Shown one piece after another: positions 21,940-36,008 of a DNA stretch of 64,000 bases. The position numbers were made by a program, and so were the translations under genes. The stretch comes from Papiliotrema nemorosa (Eukaryota; Basidiomycota; Tremellomycetes; Tremellales; Rhynchogastremaceae). The notes beneath the pieces were generated by a model that worked only from the letters and a program-made list of their open reading frames with translations, ran no database searches and was not told where the DNA came from. Where the stretch lies: positions 859,396 to 923,395 of the forward strand of contig JASKOT010000004.1 in the NCBI GenBank assembly GCA_032158125.1. The letters run 5' to 3'. Position 1 is the first letter of the stretch. Each line of letters opens with the position of its first letter.

Positions 21940-22796
21940 ATGGCCGAGAAAGCAGCTTCACCGAAATTAGACGATACCGATGTGGACGTCGAGGCTGTAG
22001 GTCGATCGCACTTTGCTCAAGGAGTGCTTCAACCCAGTTTGTGTAGCTGATCGAGGTAGGAACTCGAAGCTATGCAAGCTCGTCTAGCGGGTCTGGAAGA
22101 GGAGAAGAAACAGGTGGGAAAGGTTCTCGCTACGTGATATCTCAATCTGACAACTCAGCTAGCGGCGGGAGATATAGCTGCAGCTACTACTTCGACACAT
22201 GATGGCGAAGATGCCAATATGGAGGAAGACGATGCCGCCGCAGTGGATTCTAGGAGTATATATATCGGCAACGTGAGTGGGACTTCTCGCTATACATCGG
22301 GAGAACCTGCATATCTAAGAGTCGGCGACTGACTCTCCAGGTGGACTACGGAGCAACACCTGAAGAAATCCAGGCGCATTTCCAAGCTTGCGGTACGATA
22401 AATAGAGTAACGATATTATGCGACAAATTCACAGGTCATCCCAAGGGGTCAGTCAAACTCGGCCTGGCTGCGAATGCGACTGATGTATAGATACGCCTAT
22501 GTCGAGTTTGCCGATCCTTCGGTTGTTCAACATGCTCTTGTGTTGAACGATTCAACGTTCAGGGGCAGACCTTTATCTGTGAGCTGTTGCGCTTGTTCGA
22601 TGCAATTTTGAAGCTAACGTCCAGGTGAAAGAGAAGAGGACGAATATCCCAGGTATGAACCGTGGTCGAGGACGAGGAAGGGGAAGAGCGCAAAGAGGCT
22701 ATCACCCATACCGTGGCGGTCGAGGACGGTAAGTTGTCTAGAATATCCTTCCTTCGCAGGCTAATGTGTAGGGGTGGAAGGGGACGAGGATGGTAG
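21940..22796 (+). CDS. PAB2: Nuclear poly(A)-binding protein, Pab2/PABPN1-like
   Basis: Binds nascent poly(A) tails and affects polyadenylation and nuclear RNA turnover. Seven exons: 21940-21996, 22060-22113, 22159-22272, 22341-22447, 22491-22578, 22625-22728, 22772-22796 (182 residues). A short acidic N-terminus with a coiled segment ([18 protein letters not shown]) precedes one [21 protein letters not shown] (RNP2), then [12 protein letters not shown] (RNP1) and [19 protein letters not shown]. The tail is rich in Arg-Gly ([18 protein letters not shown]), a target for arginine methylation. This order of coiled coil, single RRM and RG tail is diagnostic of the family. Confidence 0.92.
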
Positions 22797-22934
22797 AGAG
22801 ATCTTTGTACAAACATGTCACAACGAAAAGAGATCATTTCGATGAGATCTCAGTGTATACATATGCATTCTTCATCGGTTCCAATGCGTGGTATGCGAAT
22901 TCGTTCCCTCATGCATATTAGAGCCACGTCTGAT

Positions 22935-24447
22935 CTACTGGCCAGGCGATGCCCCAGCCGTCTTGATCTTTTGTCTTGCCTCTAATCTCCTCCTCTCGGT
23001 CTCGCCTGCGACCCAAGTGACATTCTGCCTCCAATCGTTGAATTGGTGATAGAGCGTCTCCAGTTGGGCGTCTTCTAGGACCCGAGGTTGAACCCAGGTG
23101 ATCTCGACGGTTCGGTCGACTTGATCCAACGATCCTTTTATCAAATTCAGACTGATGGTAAGCCGTGCTCGACAATCGACGACTCATAGCTTACCTCAAT
23201 GCCTTCATCAAGAGGTGCTCGACCTCATGCACCGGTAATCTGGTCGCTTCGGCAATCGATTGGAAGGTCATGCTTCGAGAAGATCCATCTCGAGGTCGGG
23301 AAAAGGCATATTGAATCAAAGCCATGAGACAGATTTTCTGTCGAAGGAAGGAGAAGGAGTTTTGCAGAATCGACTGAAGGGTAAGCGATGCCTCCCAAAA
23401 GCATCACAACTTACCTCGTTGGTGAACCTCGCTGATAAAGACTCGAATTTGCCAATCTCTCCATTGTTGAAGGCGCTGATCAGATCTTTGATCCACTGAT
23501 ACTCGGTTCCTTCGAGAGTCTTCAGAATGGGATGTTGCAGCTATACGTCAGCGCCTTTCCTGGTCAATGCAGCGGCACGTACCAATTCTCCAAAGTTGTA
23601 GATGGTGTCACCCAACAGAGCGGCGATGCACAAATCATGAGCTCGGCTCTTCCTGTCCTCCTCTGTCAACTCGTTCTCGACGTCCACGCAGGCGAGGTAC
23701 AATAGCGCATTCTTGTAATACGGTCCGTAATCCGCCTTGACTTTGTGGTAGTCCCCCGCAACGCCGTAGTAACCCGCATTGACGACCGGCTCTACTGTGT
23801 CTTGCTCTCCCAGTAGCTTCTCACATTCGTCGAGAGACTTTTTGCATGCGGGCAGGTCACCAAGGAGGAGTTGAGCGTAAGCGATGGAAGAGAGGGAAAG
23901 GGCGTAAGCTTCGGGTGCGGGTCGAGGAGGGGCTGGGATCTCGAGTGAGTCTTCGGTGGCAGCGACGGGATAAGGGGACTTGAGACGAGAGTGTACTGAT
24001 TCGAGGAATTTGAGGGTCAGATCGGGTTCTGCTCGTCAGTTGGATACGGCGGGATCAAGGCGGGCCGCTGACCTGAATACTCTCGTCCGACTCTACGTGC
24101 AATCTCGACCAATTTGAGCGCATTGATCTTGCTCTCTATTGTGGAAATGAATCTGAAGGTTGATCAGTGACCTACAGGTAGGTAAGCACTCACTTCTCAA
24201 ACAGCTCGATCTGGTATGGTCCGGTGGAGGGAGTGAAGACGAATTCTGAGAGCGAGACAGTCAAGTTGTGCCACAATCTGCAGGTGAGCTGGGGCAAGGT
24301 CGAAACTCAAATAGCGTACTTCTTCTCATACTGTGTTCTCAGCTTCGTCCATAGTGGCTTGAGCTCGGCGGATGACGATGCCTCTTGGTGCTCGAGGTAT
24401 GACAGAGGAGAGGTGGAGGATGAGGCGGTTGGTGCGTCGACTTCCAT
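22935..24447 (-). CDS. RPN9: 26S proteasome lid subunit Rpn9 (PSMD13)
   Basis: PCI-domain subunit of the 19S regulatory lid. The minus strand reads, across several short introns, LKPLWTKLRTQYEKKLWHNL, VEIARRVG, SLDECEKLLGEQD, YYKNALLYLACVDVE, HDLCIAALLGDTIYNFGELL, HPILKTLEGTEYQWIKDLI, FNNGEIGKFESL and the PCI end LICLMALIQYAFSRP-like, VHEVEHLLMKALSLNLIKGS, VEITWVQPRVL. The CVD and TWVQPRVL blocks identify Rpn9 rather than Rpn7. ATG at 24447 begins MEVDAPTASSS, close to the position expected from the human protein. Stop at 22937-22935. Divergent from the uL10m gene (294 bp between starts). Confidence 0.9.
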
Positions 24448-24740
24448 GTTGAGAACGGGCAATTTGTTCGGAAGGTTGTAGAGGCGAGGATCCAGGTCTC
24501 CTTCTTACTGCTGTCTGAACCTATATTCGATCACAGAACAGGCCCGAGAGTATGGCTAAGTGACAGTCGAAGTTGAATAGACTGATCATCGTCACCTTGT
24601 ACTTCGACCGCTTATCACTCGTCGACGACGCGTCACACCAAATGCACCCACGTGACACGTCATTCATTTCATGACCCCCCCTTCACCCCTTGCAACACTG
24701 GAAATGTCGAAAAGTCGCTCTACCACTATCATCATCCACC

Positions 24741-25712
24741 ATGCCGCCCAGGATACCATCCCGAGCTCTCGCACAGCCTCTTTTGGCCAGGACATACGCT
24801 ACGCCCGTGCCTCCCGCACCTTTCACCACTCCTGTCGAGAATGCAACCGGCCAAAAGATCGACCACAAAGGCACCACATCCCCCTCGTGCCCTTCTTCCG
24901 CTTCTTCCTCATCTTCCCCTTCAGACCTCATCGGCATCGACGTTGATACTCCGTTCAAACCTGCTCGACAGTATCCGGCAAGAAAACAATTCCTGAATTA
25001 TTATTATGATCATCTGATCAAAACTTCCCCTCTGTTCTTACTCTTCGAATGCGATAATCTGTCTGTAAAGGATTGGAAGAAGATACGGAATGCTATACAA
25101 GCTATACCCATCCCCGAAGTCCCCACCGACGCCTCATCTTCGTCATCCTCTGCTTCTTCCTCCTCAACATCAGACCTCTCACTCCCTGCCTCGTCCGAGA
25201 CCGCCCCATCGAAGAAGAAGAAAAAGGTCAAGGCGACCACCGTCGAGGTCCCGCCTATAAATCCTATAGCGACAATGACAGTCCTCCGACCGGGAGTATT
25301 CAGCGCCGTAGCACGACATCACACCTCAGCTCAACAACTCGTTCCTTGGCTCACTGGCCAACGGGCAATCTTACACTCTCAACACCTCTCCCCGCCTTAC
25401 CTCCAACAAGTCTTACAAGCCACCACCAAAGCCGTCAAAGCGTGTCAGAAGGAGGGTAATGCCAAACAACCCAAATTGAACTTGGTCGTTGGAATGATAG
25501 AAAACAGACTTTTCCCAGCGAAACAGGTGGAAGAAGTCGCCAAATTGCCCGATCTGCAAACGCTGCGAGGACAGTTGGTGGGCTCTTTGGAGATGCCTGG
25601 AAGGAGTTTGTTGGGTATCTTGGAACAAGCAAGAGGTGGATCCCTTGTCAGGACACTGCAAGGTCTCGAGGCGAGTATGAAGGAGAAGGAAGGTGGGGAG
25701 ACCAGTGCATAG
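24741..25712 (+). CDS. MRPL11: Mitochondrial large-subunit ribosomal protein uL10m
   Basis: Single exon of 324 codons from ATG 24741. An N-terminal presequence rich in Arg and Ser with no acidic residues (MPPRIPSRALAQPLLARTYA) predicts mitochondrial import. The core begins PARKQFLNYYYDHLIKTSPLFLLF, followed by LSVKDWKKIRNAI, TVLRPGVFSAVA, LNLVVGMIENRLFPAKQVEEVAKLPDLQTLRGQLVGSL and SLVRTLQGLEASMKEKE, as in fungal uL10m (yeast Mrpl11). Two serine-rich low-complexity inserts (about residues 50-65 and 130-150, the second followed by a lysine run) are longer than in yeast. Lack of introns is unusual for a conserved gene in this window. Confidence 0.85.
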   Translation: MPPRIPSRALAQPLLARTYATPVPPAPFTTPVENATGQKIDHKGTTSPSCPSSASSSSSPSDLIGIDVDTPFKPARQYPARKQFLNYYYDHLIKTSPLFLLFECDNLSVKDWKKIRNAIQAIPIPEVPTDASSSSSSASSSSTSDLSLPASSETAPSKKKKKVKATTVEVPPINPIATMTVLRPGVFSAVARHHTSAQQLVPWLTGQRAILHSQHLSPPYLQQVLQATTKAVKACQKEGNAKQPKLNLVVGMIENRLFPAKQVEEVAKLPDLQTLRGQLVGSLEMPGRSLLGILEQARGGSLVRTLQGLEASMKEKEGGETSA

Positions 25713-25879
25713 GTAGCATCAGGTCAGGCTCGCACTTCACAACATGCATCCTCGTTATCATAGCCCAACCTCAACCTGCCATTTTTCCAGGATATTGACG
25801 CAGATGCATCCAACGCGTACTCTACAAACAATACAAAATGAATCTTTCCGATGCAACATCCAACGCATCAATCACCCGA

Positions 25880-29141
<3,262 letters not shown>

Positions 29142-29481
29142 GGTTGATGAAGAGATGTGAGAGAGTGGAAAGTCGAGATGAAGCTGTCCAAAACGCGTAA
29201 GGGAATCGCGACGCGACGCGTCTTGGACATGAAATCCTGGCTGGGCGGCAGAATCGGCGTTATAACGTTAATCCCGCACCGGTCAGCAAGATGGAGCTCA
29301 GTGTGGCAGTTGATAGCATTGTGGACCCGTCAAATGCCTACATGTAGATGAGATTCTATGAACCGAAATGGTCATAACGGGAAGAGTGCAGAAGCACAGA
29401 GAGCGTCATCGGACGCGGGTATATAGAGGGCGGTGGAAAGACTAGGAAAACTAAACTACCGTTACTGCAAATAGACCCTGC
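29142..29481. other. MCM6 promoter and DnaJ 3' flank
   Basis: GC-rich with ACGCG motifs (for example ACGCGTAAG near 29193 and GCGACGCGACGCGTC near 29208-29222) just upstream of MCM6. ACGCGT is the MBF-type cell-cycle element in yeasts and would suit a replication gene; the assignment is inference. Confidence 0.45.
29208..29222. promoter_or_regulatory. Clustered ACGCG motifs upstream of MCM6
   Basis: GCGACGCGACGCGTC about 70 bp before the MCM6 start, with another ACGCG at about 29193. It includes the palindromic ACGCGT core (MluI cell-cycle box) bound by MBF in ascomycete yeasts. Whether tremellomycetes use it the same way is not shown here. Confidence 0.4.
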
Positions 29482-31151
29482 TTATTCTGAAACATCAGCA
29501 CTGTCCGGAGATGAAGTCCTTCAACTCACGTTGAGCACATTGGACACCTGGTCGTCCATCCTCGTCGTCCTCGTCCATCTCATCTCCGTCATGAGCCGCG
29601 CTCCTCTTCTGTCGGTCGTTGGGCTCCTCAAGGGTAACTTCGTCGACGTGAATCTGCTTGCCAAATTGCTTGATGGCCTTTCGGGGAGGAAGAGCCGATT
29701 CAAGAGCAGGGATGACTTCAGGTGAGATGGTATCGGGGAACTTGACGTGGATCTTGATGTACAAGTCACCAAGCTCGTGGTGTCGGTAAGAAGGCATTCC
29801 TTGGTGAGAAACGACCTTGAGGGCGTCTATTATGAGCACTGTACTACTCAAATCCATAGTGTAACTCACCGGGCTTAATGATCTCTCCGGGGACGATAGT
29901 GACGTGCAGGGCACGGTCGTCGAGGTGCTCAATGGCAAACTCTCCACCTCCGAGCGCGGTCAAAAGATCGATCTCGGCCTCACAGTACAGGTCGTCACCC
30001 TTTCGCTGGAACCTCGGGTGCGGCTTCTCCTCCAGAACAATGACAACGTCTCCCGGCACCACACCTGGCGATTGATCAGACTCTCCCTGGAATTTAATCT
30101 GTTGTCCAGATTTCATTCCCTTGTCGATGTGAACTTCCAGAACCTTTCGCTCCGAGTTGACCTTCTTTCCATTACAAGTCTTGCATCGGTCCTTGGGGTT
30201 CATCTGTTCTCCAGTTCCCTCACACTCGTTACAGGGTTGTTGGATTTGTTGCATCATCGGACCGAGCTGTCGAAGCATAATCTTGACACCTTGACCTCGA
30301 CAGGAGGTACATTGTTGGACCGAACCCTTCTTTCCACCTCGGCCTTCGCATCCTTTACAAATGACCGACTTCGATAGGGCGAGCTTTTGGACTTTGCCCT
30401 TGTAGAGGTCCTCCAGGGAAACGCCGATTCGGTGAACGAGATCCTTTCCACGTCGAGGTCCGCTGCTTCGGCCTCCTGAATATCAGCAAGAGTCAGCGCA
30501 ATTGACTCACCTCCTCCGCCGCCGAAAAATCCACCTCCACCGCCGAAGAGTTGGCTGAAAAGATCCTGAGGGTCCATTCCACCTCCGCCCATTCCTCCTC
30601 CGCCCTCCAAACCAGCCTTTCCTGCTTGATCATAGACTGCTCGTTTGTTGGAATCTGACAAGACCTCGTAGCTGGAGATCAGACTCGACTCTGTTCGACC
30701 AAAGGTACACTCACGCATGGGTCAAGTCTTTGAACACTTCAGGGTCACCTCCCTAATCGTCAGCTGAGCAGCAATTTGTTGAGAGGAGCCAGCGGACCTT
30801 ATCGGGGTGGTTCTTCAGTGCTCTGAAAAGTCAGTACGCCATGACCATGTGTACATTCAGAGTAACTCACGATTTCCTGTAAGCCTTCTTGATCTCGTCG
30901 TCTCCAGCATTGGGTGAGACACCAAGCAAATCGCTGCGTGTCAGTGAAAAGCACACGATGCAGCTCGTATGACTCACTAGTATTCACTGTATAGTTGATT
31001 GTCGCGAGGGTGAAGAGAAAGATTGGTCAGCTCACTGTTCTCCAGAATGCGGTAGGACCGCCCCAGAGGGAACACCCTGTCATGCGACAGACAGACAAAG
31101 AGCACCTCGGAACGCGAACAGATTCAATGACACTTACGTCTCTCTGACCAT
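29482..31151 (-). CDS. YDJ1: Type I DnaJ/Hsp40 co-chaperone, farnesylated Ydj1 type
   Basis: Hsp70 co-chaperone. The start ATG GTC AGA GAG AC (31138-31151) joins a 9-nt exon (30978-30986) and then exons 30871-30933 and 30798-30822, giving [20 protein letters not shown] with J-domain HPD in NHPDK. A G/F-rich region ([10 protein letters not shown]) follows, then four zinc-binding CxxCxGxG-type repeats ([32 protein letters not shown]), the client-binding domains and an acidic C-terminus. The last coding exon is only five bases (29482-29486): splicing of the 43-nt intron 29487-29529 converts the end to VQCAQQ, so the protein ends in a CAAX box (CAQQ) as in Ydj1. Without splicing it would end FISGQC. 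Divergent from the PPP4R2-like gene. Confidence 0.92.
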
Positions 31152-31600
31152 TTTGTGAGGGTTGAATCGAGTTTCGTGAGGTAAGGAGTCGGGTTGATTG
31201 AAATTTGGGTGTTATAGGTGGCGTGAAAGGAAGAATTGACAATGGGGTTTTCGAGCGCGGGTTCGGTGATCCTTCGGACGATTCCCTTGTTGTATAAAAG
31301 TCTTACGAGCGCTGAGCGTGCGTCTATTATGGTCGTGAGTGGTGATGAGTAAGGTGTACCCCCTTGACCGATGTTTCTTTTGTTGAGTGATAGACCCGGG
31401 GGTGTCGTATCGTAGAATTCTCTCGAAAACTCGTGTCTCGGGGGGCGGGGGGACGCGGGGGGGCAAGGACAAAAGCGGCCATCACCGAAAGAAGGGCACA
31501 GAGGTTTGCCACCGAGAGGGCAGAGAATGTCACGTGATGACGAGGTGACGGGTTCGGACATGTTGACAAGATAGACTCGAACCCCCTCTCCTCATCTCGC
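31152..31600. other. Divergent promoter region, DnaJ / PPP4R2-like
   Basis: No separate gene. It includes a G-rich tract (GGGGGGCGGGGGGACGCGGGGGGG near 31440-31463, written here in part) and pyrimidine-rich leader sequence. A 145-codon minus frame across 31124-31561 is low-complexity and runs over the DnaJ start; I reject it. No clear heat-shock element triplet was found by eye. Confidence 0.45.
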
Positions 31601-33107
31601 ATGGCAGTCACAATGGACGATCCCCCTCGACGCGGGGAGAGTTCAGGTGAGTACATTTGTTATTGAACCTCTCATCAACTCACCTCGCTGTAGGAAGGCA
31701 GTCACGCGATGTAGTCTTGCAAAAGCTAGCCAAGACCAACACTTTCGAGTGAGCTGGTCTGCGTTCATTTCAGGACATTAGCTCACTGTGCAGTACAGAA
31801 TGGCCGACATTAAGAAGTCATCTTCATCAGGCTCTGGATGCTGCGGCTGAAGTCTTCGCCCAACTCGGCCAGCCAGAGTCATCGCTTCAGCCACCCTCGC
31901 CGTCTGTTCCCGGACTATCACCTACCAATCCCGATGATCATCCACCACCCGAGTCCCTGCTTCTCTCCCCTTCCGCCCCTACCTCGGCACTCGATCCTAT
32001 GACACCTACCAATCCTACATCTGCTGACCCTCGATCCGTCGATGTCGAGCCTTCACGCTCGCCTGATATACCTATTGAAGATCGTGGAGATCTCGACGCC
32101 TCCACACCCGGTGGACTGGTCATTCCCCCTTTTCCTCCGCTAGACGTTTCAAGGCGGAGGAGGACTAGCTCAACTTCGACTTTGCCTCCCCGAGTCAATG
32201 GTCATGCGAGACAGCCCGCAAATCCCATGGATGAAGAGTGGGATGAGGACGTGGTGATCGGAGGGAAGAAGCTGCCCGGCTGGTTGGAGGCGGAAGAGGC
32301 GAAGAAGGAGGTGGAGCGGGTTGGAAAGCTTCTTGATGGACTAGATTAGTGAGTGGAGTCTGCACTAAACTCCAGGCACTGACCATTAGCGCGCCCTTCA
32401 CGGTACAGAGGTTAGCAGAGTTGTTGCTCGATCCCACGGCAATGCACACTTCCCTTGGCAAGTTTCTACGGGCTTTAGAGAAGGCACTGCTGGTTAACAC
32501 TCCCTGGGAGGCACCTTCATACACTTATATACCGCCCGCAAGCGCGAGCAACGGATTCGCCTACAAATCCAGCTCATCGGATGCTGGCTCAGACGAGGAT
32601 TCGATGATGCCACCGGGAGCCAGGACGCCGATGTTCAGTCCTATCCCCTTCTTGAGGCACGACGAGGTAGAGGACAACATTCCGATGGATATTGATGGAG
32701 GCGGTCGAACACTGGAAGATGGTCTCATGAGCCCGCTCAACCTTCAGAGCGGTGATTCGGGACGCTTTGGCGATGCACTGGGCGTTCGAAGTCCTACTCC
32801 CGAGCCGGATGAAGTTCAAGGCGGCCCACAATCCCCAAAAGCCTCCTTATCACCTACATTGACCGATGCTCCATCCGGAACGTCCGATCCAGGCCACCAA
32901 TCGTATCTTGGGCGAGTGGACGAGCTGGATACGGGGCCACTGAGCGACCCACAGGGACAGGAGGAAGAGGTCACGACTACAGGCACAGGAGAGGGTGGAA
33001 ATATGACGCCTCATGGGATGAGCGAGAAGCCGGTCCCAATCAGCAGTACCACGGTGATCAATGAGGAGAGGAAGATAGCAGGTATGCCCAAGACGGCTGA
33101 AGCGTAA
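31601..33107 (+). CDS. Protein phosphatase 4 regulatory subunit 2-like
   Basis: Probable PP4 regulatory subunit (PPP4R2 family; yeast Psy4 counterpart), acting in DNA-damage checkpoint recovery. Exons 31601-31646, 31694-31748, 31794-32348 and 32390-33107 give 457 residues. The N-terminal helical part includes DVVLQKLAKTNTFDTEWPTL, interrupted by a Pro/Ser-rich insert. The family signature PFTVQRLAELLLDP and SLGKFLRALEKALLVNTPW begins exon 4. The rest is acidic and Ser/Pro-rich with many SP/TP sites (GARTPMFSPIPFLRHDE), as in other members. An alternative start is the second Met (31613). Its stop is 23 bp from the stop of the convergent SDR gene. Confidence 0.75.
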
Positions 33108-33130
33108 TTATGCATTCCGTCGCACATGTC

Positions 33131-34145
33131 CTAAAGATCCATCTCGGCAGCCCTGTCGTGGTCCCAGCCCAAAAGCCTTTCCGCTTTGGTCGAGTCGAAG
33201 GGTGTCCGCCTTGGACGATCTTTGAAGTATTCCTCGTTCACGGGCCCGACTCTGCCTTTCATAAATGTCTGAAATAGCTCCAGAGTTCCGACGTTTGCCT
33301 TCAAATGCGGTGCCTCTGCGTGGTTGCCGGAACGACCGGCCTCCCAAGCGATCTCCGGAGCAGTGAGGTTGAATACCTCGTGTCCTCTCCATCCCTCTGA
33401 TAACAATCCTCGAAGACATGCACTCGCCGAGGCGTCATTGGATACCCACGCAAAGCCGTCTGTGGGATTGCTGAATGGTACAGCGTCCTCAAGAGTCGGT
33501 TTGACCATGTGGAAACGTATAGACGCTATTCGAAGGTCTGGGTAATAACGAGTCAAAGCGTCCGCCTGGAGCTCGCAGACACTGGAGTAAGCTGCGCTTC
33601 ATCGTCCACGTACGCTTTGGAAATGGCATAAGGGTCTTCCTGGTTGATCAGCAAGCTGTCACTGGGGAGTAGAATCCAGTCCTTACCGGTAGAATAGGGT
33701 ACTTCTCCGTGATTGGCAACTCGTGGAACCGATGATGCTCTTTAGGAGTGTAGCTCAGCCCAGTAGCATTTACACTACTTGCTTGAACTATCCTCCTTAT
33801 CCCCAAAGCCGCAGCTGTCTGCATAACATTATAGCTCCCTGCTACATTGTTATTGTGGACTATCCGGGGGTCCAAGCTCAATGGATCGGGTATGGCGCCT
33901 AGATGAATGATACCTTCCGGTCGTGTCTCTTCCAAGATCTTCTGAAACGCTTCAAAGTCGTTCAAGTCGCATACGTAGTAGGTGTACGCCTTTCTTTGAA
34001 TTGGTTCGAGATCAGCAAGCGAGTCGACAACAGCAGGGGTGATTGGGATTCGGTCGGTAGCGACGACGGTGTGGTTTCGCTGCAAGAGGTATCTAAGTGT
34101 TGTAGAGCCGAGTCGACCACAGGCACCCGTGAGGAGGATCTTCAT
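33131..34145 (-). CDS. Extended SDR, NAD-dependent epimerase/dehydratase
   Basis: Rossmann-fold oxidoreductase acting probably on a nucleotide sugar or related substrate; the substrate is not identifiable. From Met 34145: MKILLTGACGRLGSTTLRYL (GxxGxxG cofactor loop), DLNDFEAFQKIL, IIHLGAIPDPLS, NNVAGSYNVMQTAA, ASSVNATG and the catalytic YAISK (YxxxK). A short intron follows YAISKA. The C-terminal half has RIASIRFHMV, DGFAWVSNDASASACLRGLL, GHEVFNLTAPE and RTPFDSTKAERLLGW, the last typical of UDP-sugar epimerase-like enzymes. An upstream in-frame Met at 34178 is less likely because the Rossmann strand begins right at MKILLTG. Convergent with the PPP4R2-like gene. Confidence 0.8.
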
Positions 34146-34573
34146 GTTCAATGCAACACAGGTAGATTGTCCGGCCATGTAAGGTTGTTGAAAGGTGTCA
34201 TGCCGTGAGAGGTCTTATGAACAAAGGATACCGAGACGCCGCGGCTATGAGCGGACCGATCGCCGAATTCAAAGTGTCTCCCGAGGACTCGTGCAGAGCC
34301 TCCTGGCGCCCTATGCTAAGCGTTGGTAGATACGAAGACGATCTAGGGGCTTGGCCTTGCCTGACCATGTGTCGGTCTTCTCATCGAGTAGATGTCATCC
34401 TTTGAGCAGCGCCGTCGAGTAGGCGAAACTCGTGATGAGCCAGTCCTCAGCGATCATGCAACGCGAAGAACTACAGAGCTATAGATTTGTGGCGCACGTG
34501 GATTCTTTATTTAATGGCTCATTTCATGGTTCTTCTCGCTCTCAGGGTTGCATGAGCTCGAAATCCCACCTTT
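34146..34573. other. Intergenic region before the third family P cluster
   Basis: No gene supported. TTTATTTAAT at 34506-34515, about 60 bp before the next ATG, may serve as its AT-rich core promoter. Confidence 0.4.
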
Positions 34574-35224
34574 ATGTCGACCGAAGAGTCGCATATCGGA
34601 ATTACACCTAGACCTTCTTCAGTGGGATCCTTCGTTTTTACAGACAACTTTCAGGAAATCTACCAATCAATGTCGTGCTCAAGCCAGAATGAAATACCTG
34701 AGACGGACAAGACACATCGCTTAGATGCCAGCTTTCAGACCGAGTGCAATACCCCTAGGGCCTTACCAAATCCACTTGGAAGGACGATCGCTACGAGCAG
34801 CAACTCAATCACCCAGAGAGGCTCAACTTTACGCATGATTCTGGACGACGTTGTGGATGGATCGATATTGCGCCCCGCTCGTCAAGCAGTCGCTCGTCAA
34901 GCAGTCAACGAACTCTGCGATCGCCTGACGATCGATCTCCCTCCCGACTCACATCCGACAAATCTCACAGAGATGAGGAGTCAGTGTCTCGAGTGGTGCG
35001 AGACTGGCCTGAGGAATCGTCTGAGCTACGATACTCTGACTCACGGTAGTATCGCATTTGATTCCGGTACTCGATGGGTTTACGACCAGCTCACCAACCA
35101 AATACAACTGTCCGCGCCGATCACCGTGACTGACACGCTTGGGGTTCCCAAACAACTTGTTCTCTCCTTTGCATTTCAAGGCCGGGGTAGCATTGCCGAT
35201 GGCGGCGGAATTGGCAATCTGTAG
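34574..35224 (+). CDS. Family P protein (216 aa)
   Basis: Intronless and not recognised. The first 80 residues are Ser/Thr/Asn-rich and do not resemble the N-module of the other long members. Residues about 88-205 are the C-module: helix LRPARQAVARQAVNELCDRL, helix LTEMRSQCLEWCETGLRNRL, then AFDSGTRWVYDQLTNQIQLSAPITVTDTLG and KQLVLSFAF. The phrase SGxRWxxxxLTNxIxLxxPxxVxDxxG recurs in the 36009 gene (SGVKWWTYHPLTNELCLAVPF) and loosely in 40571. It is the first of five head-to-tail plus-strand members. No secretion or membrane features. A direct duplication of AVARQAV is visible within helix 1. Confidence 0.65.
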   Translation: MSTEESHIGITPRPSSVGSFVFTDNFQEIYQSMSCSSQNEIPETDKTHRLDASFQTECNTPRALPNPLGRTIATSSNSITQRGSTLRMILDDVVDGSILRPARQAVARQAVNELCDRLTIDLPPDSHPTNLTEMRSQCLEWCETGLRNRLSYDTLTHGSIAFDSGTRWVYDQLTNQIQLSAPITVTDTLGVPKQLVLSFAFQGRGSIADGGGIGNL

Positions 35225-35916
35225 AGCGAGAATTGTGGCACGCAAGTGAGAGAGATCATGTGGAGAGGCGCTACAGTACAATACGAGTTCGAATTGCTTG
35301 ATGTGTCAGAGTCCATTCGCAGGGATCTATGATCCTACACCAGTAGGAGGTGCTTGTTTGCTATGATTGTCCGTAATATCTATTTCAGGTGGATGGGTAC
35401 TGTGTCAGCCGGCAGTTGGGTCGTGTGTGCCCTATAGCTCGCGTTGCGCTTGTACCGACTACATGTCAAGTGGCTTGTCCATGTCAAGCGATGAGCGGGG
35501 TTTGTGTGGCCGCGAGGATCACTCCACAGCGCTATTGACTCACGCCATGACAGTGACAGAAATACGGATATTAAGCCTTGCTCCTCGGATCGACGAAGCC
35601 CCAGTTTTCAGAAGTGTGTACGTATGGTGACCATCGACGGCAACAAAAACTTTGACTTCGCAAACTCCCTGTTTCGCGATTGTCAGTGAGCTTGCATCAG
35701 AAGCCCTCAAGTCTTCCTCGGGGCTTTTATCGACTTCTTTGGCCTCACACTGTAGCAGTGCCAAGTGTGAAACCATTCAGACGAGGAAGACTGGGAATCC
35801 TTTGAGAGTAGTTCCCACTAGAGACCAGGAGCCGGGTGGCTGCGCAATGCACCTCCTTTGAATAACTTTTTGAGCTGATTCTCGTGGGACAGGATAGGAG
35901 ATACAGCTTTTCAAAC

Positions 35917-35923
35917 ATATATT
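35917..35923 (+). promoter_or_regulatory. TATA-like element (TATATTT)
   Basis: About 86 bp before the ATG at 36009, immediately upstream of a hairpin. Confidence 0.35.
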
Positions 35924-35925
35924 TT

Positions 35926-35951
35926 CAGCACAGGCATACTGTCCTGTGCTG
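35926..35951 (+). promoter_or_regulatory. Perfect 9-bp stem hairpin in family P leader
   Basis: CAGCACAGG, an 8-nt loop, then CCTGTGCTG. It lies 58-83 bp before the ATG of the 36009 gene and would either be a palindromic protein-binding site or sit in the 5' UTR as a stem-loop. Confidence 0.4.
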
Positions 35952-36008
35952 GAGAGCCTGCGTCGCCACTTACCACACTCAACCCCATCACTGTACTCTT
36001 CACAAACA

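Larger units (their letters stand above)
35225..36008. other. Intergenic region with hairpin upstream of a family P gene
   Basis: No gene supported; short frames at 35367-35630 and 35504-35689 have no recognisable content. The end of the region has a TATATTT at 35917-35923 and a perfect 9-bp hairpin at 35926-35951. Confidence 0.45.

Noticed and set aside
31124..31561. 145-codon minus-strand frame over the DnaJ start
   Set aside because: Low-complexity sequence, crosses the YDJ1 start codon and first intron, no recognisable domain.
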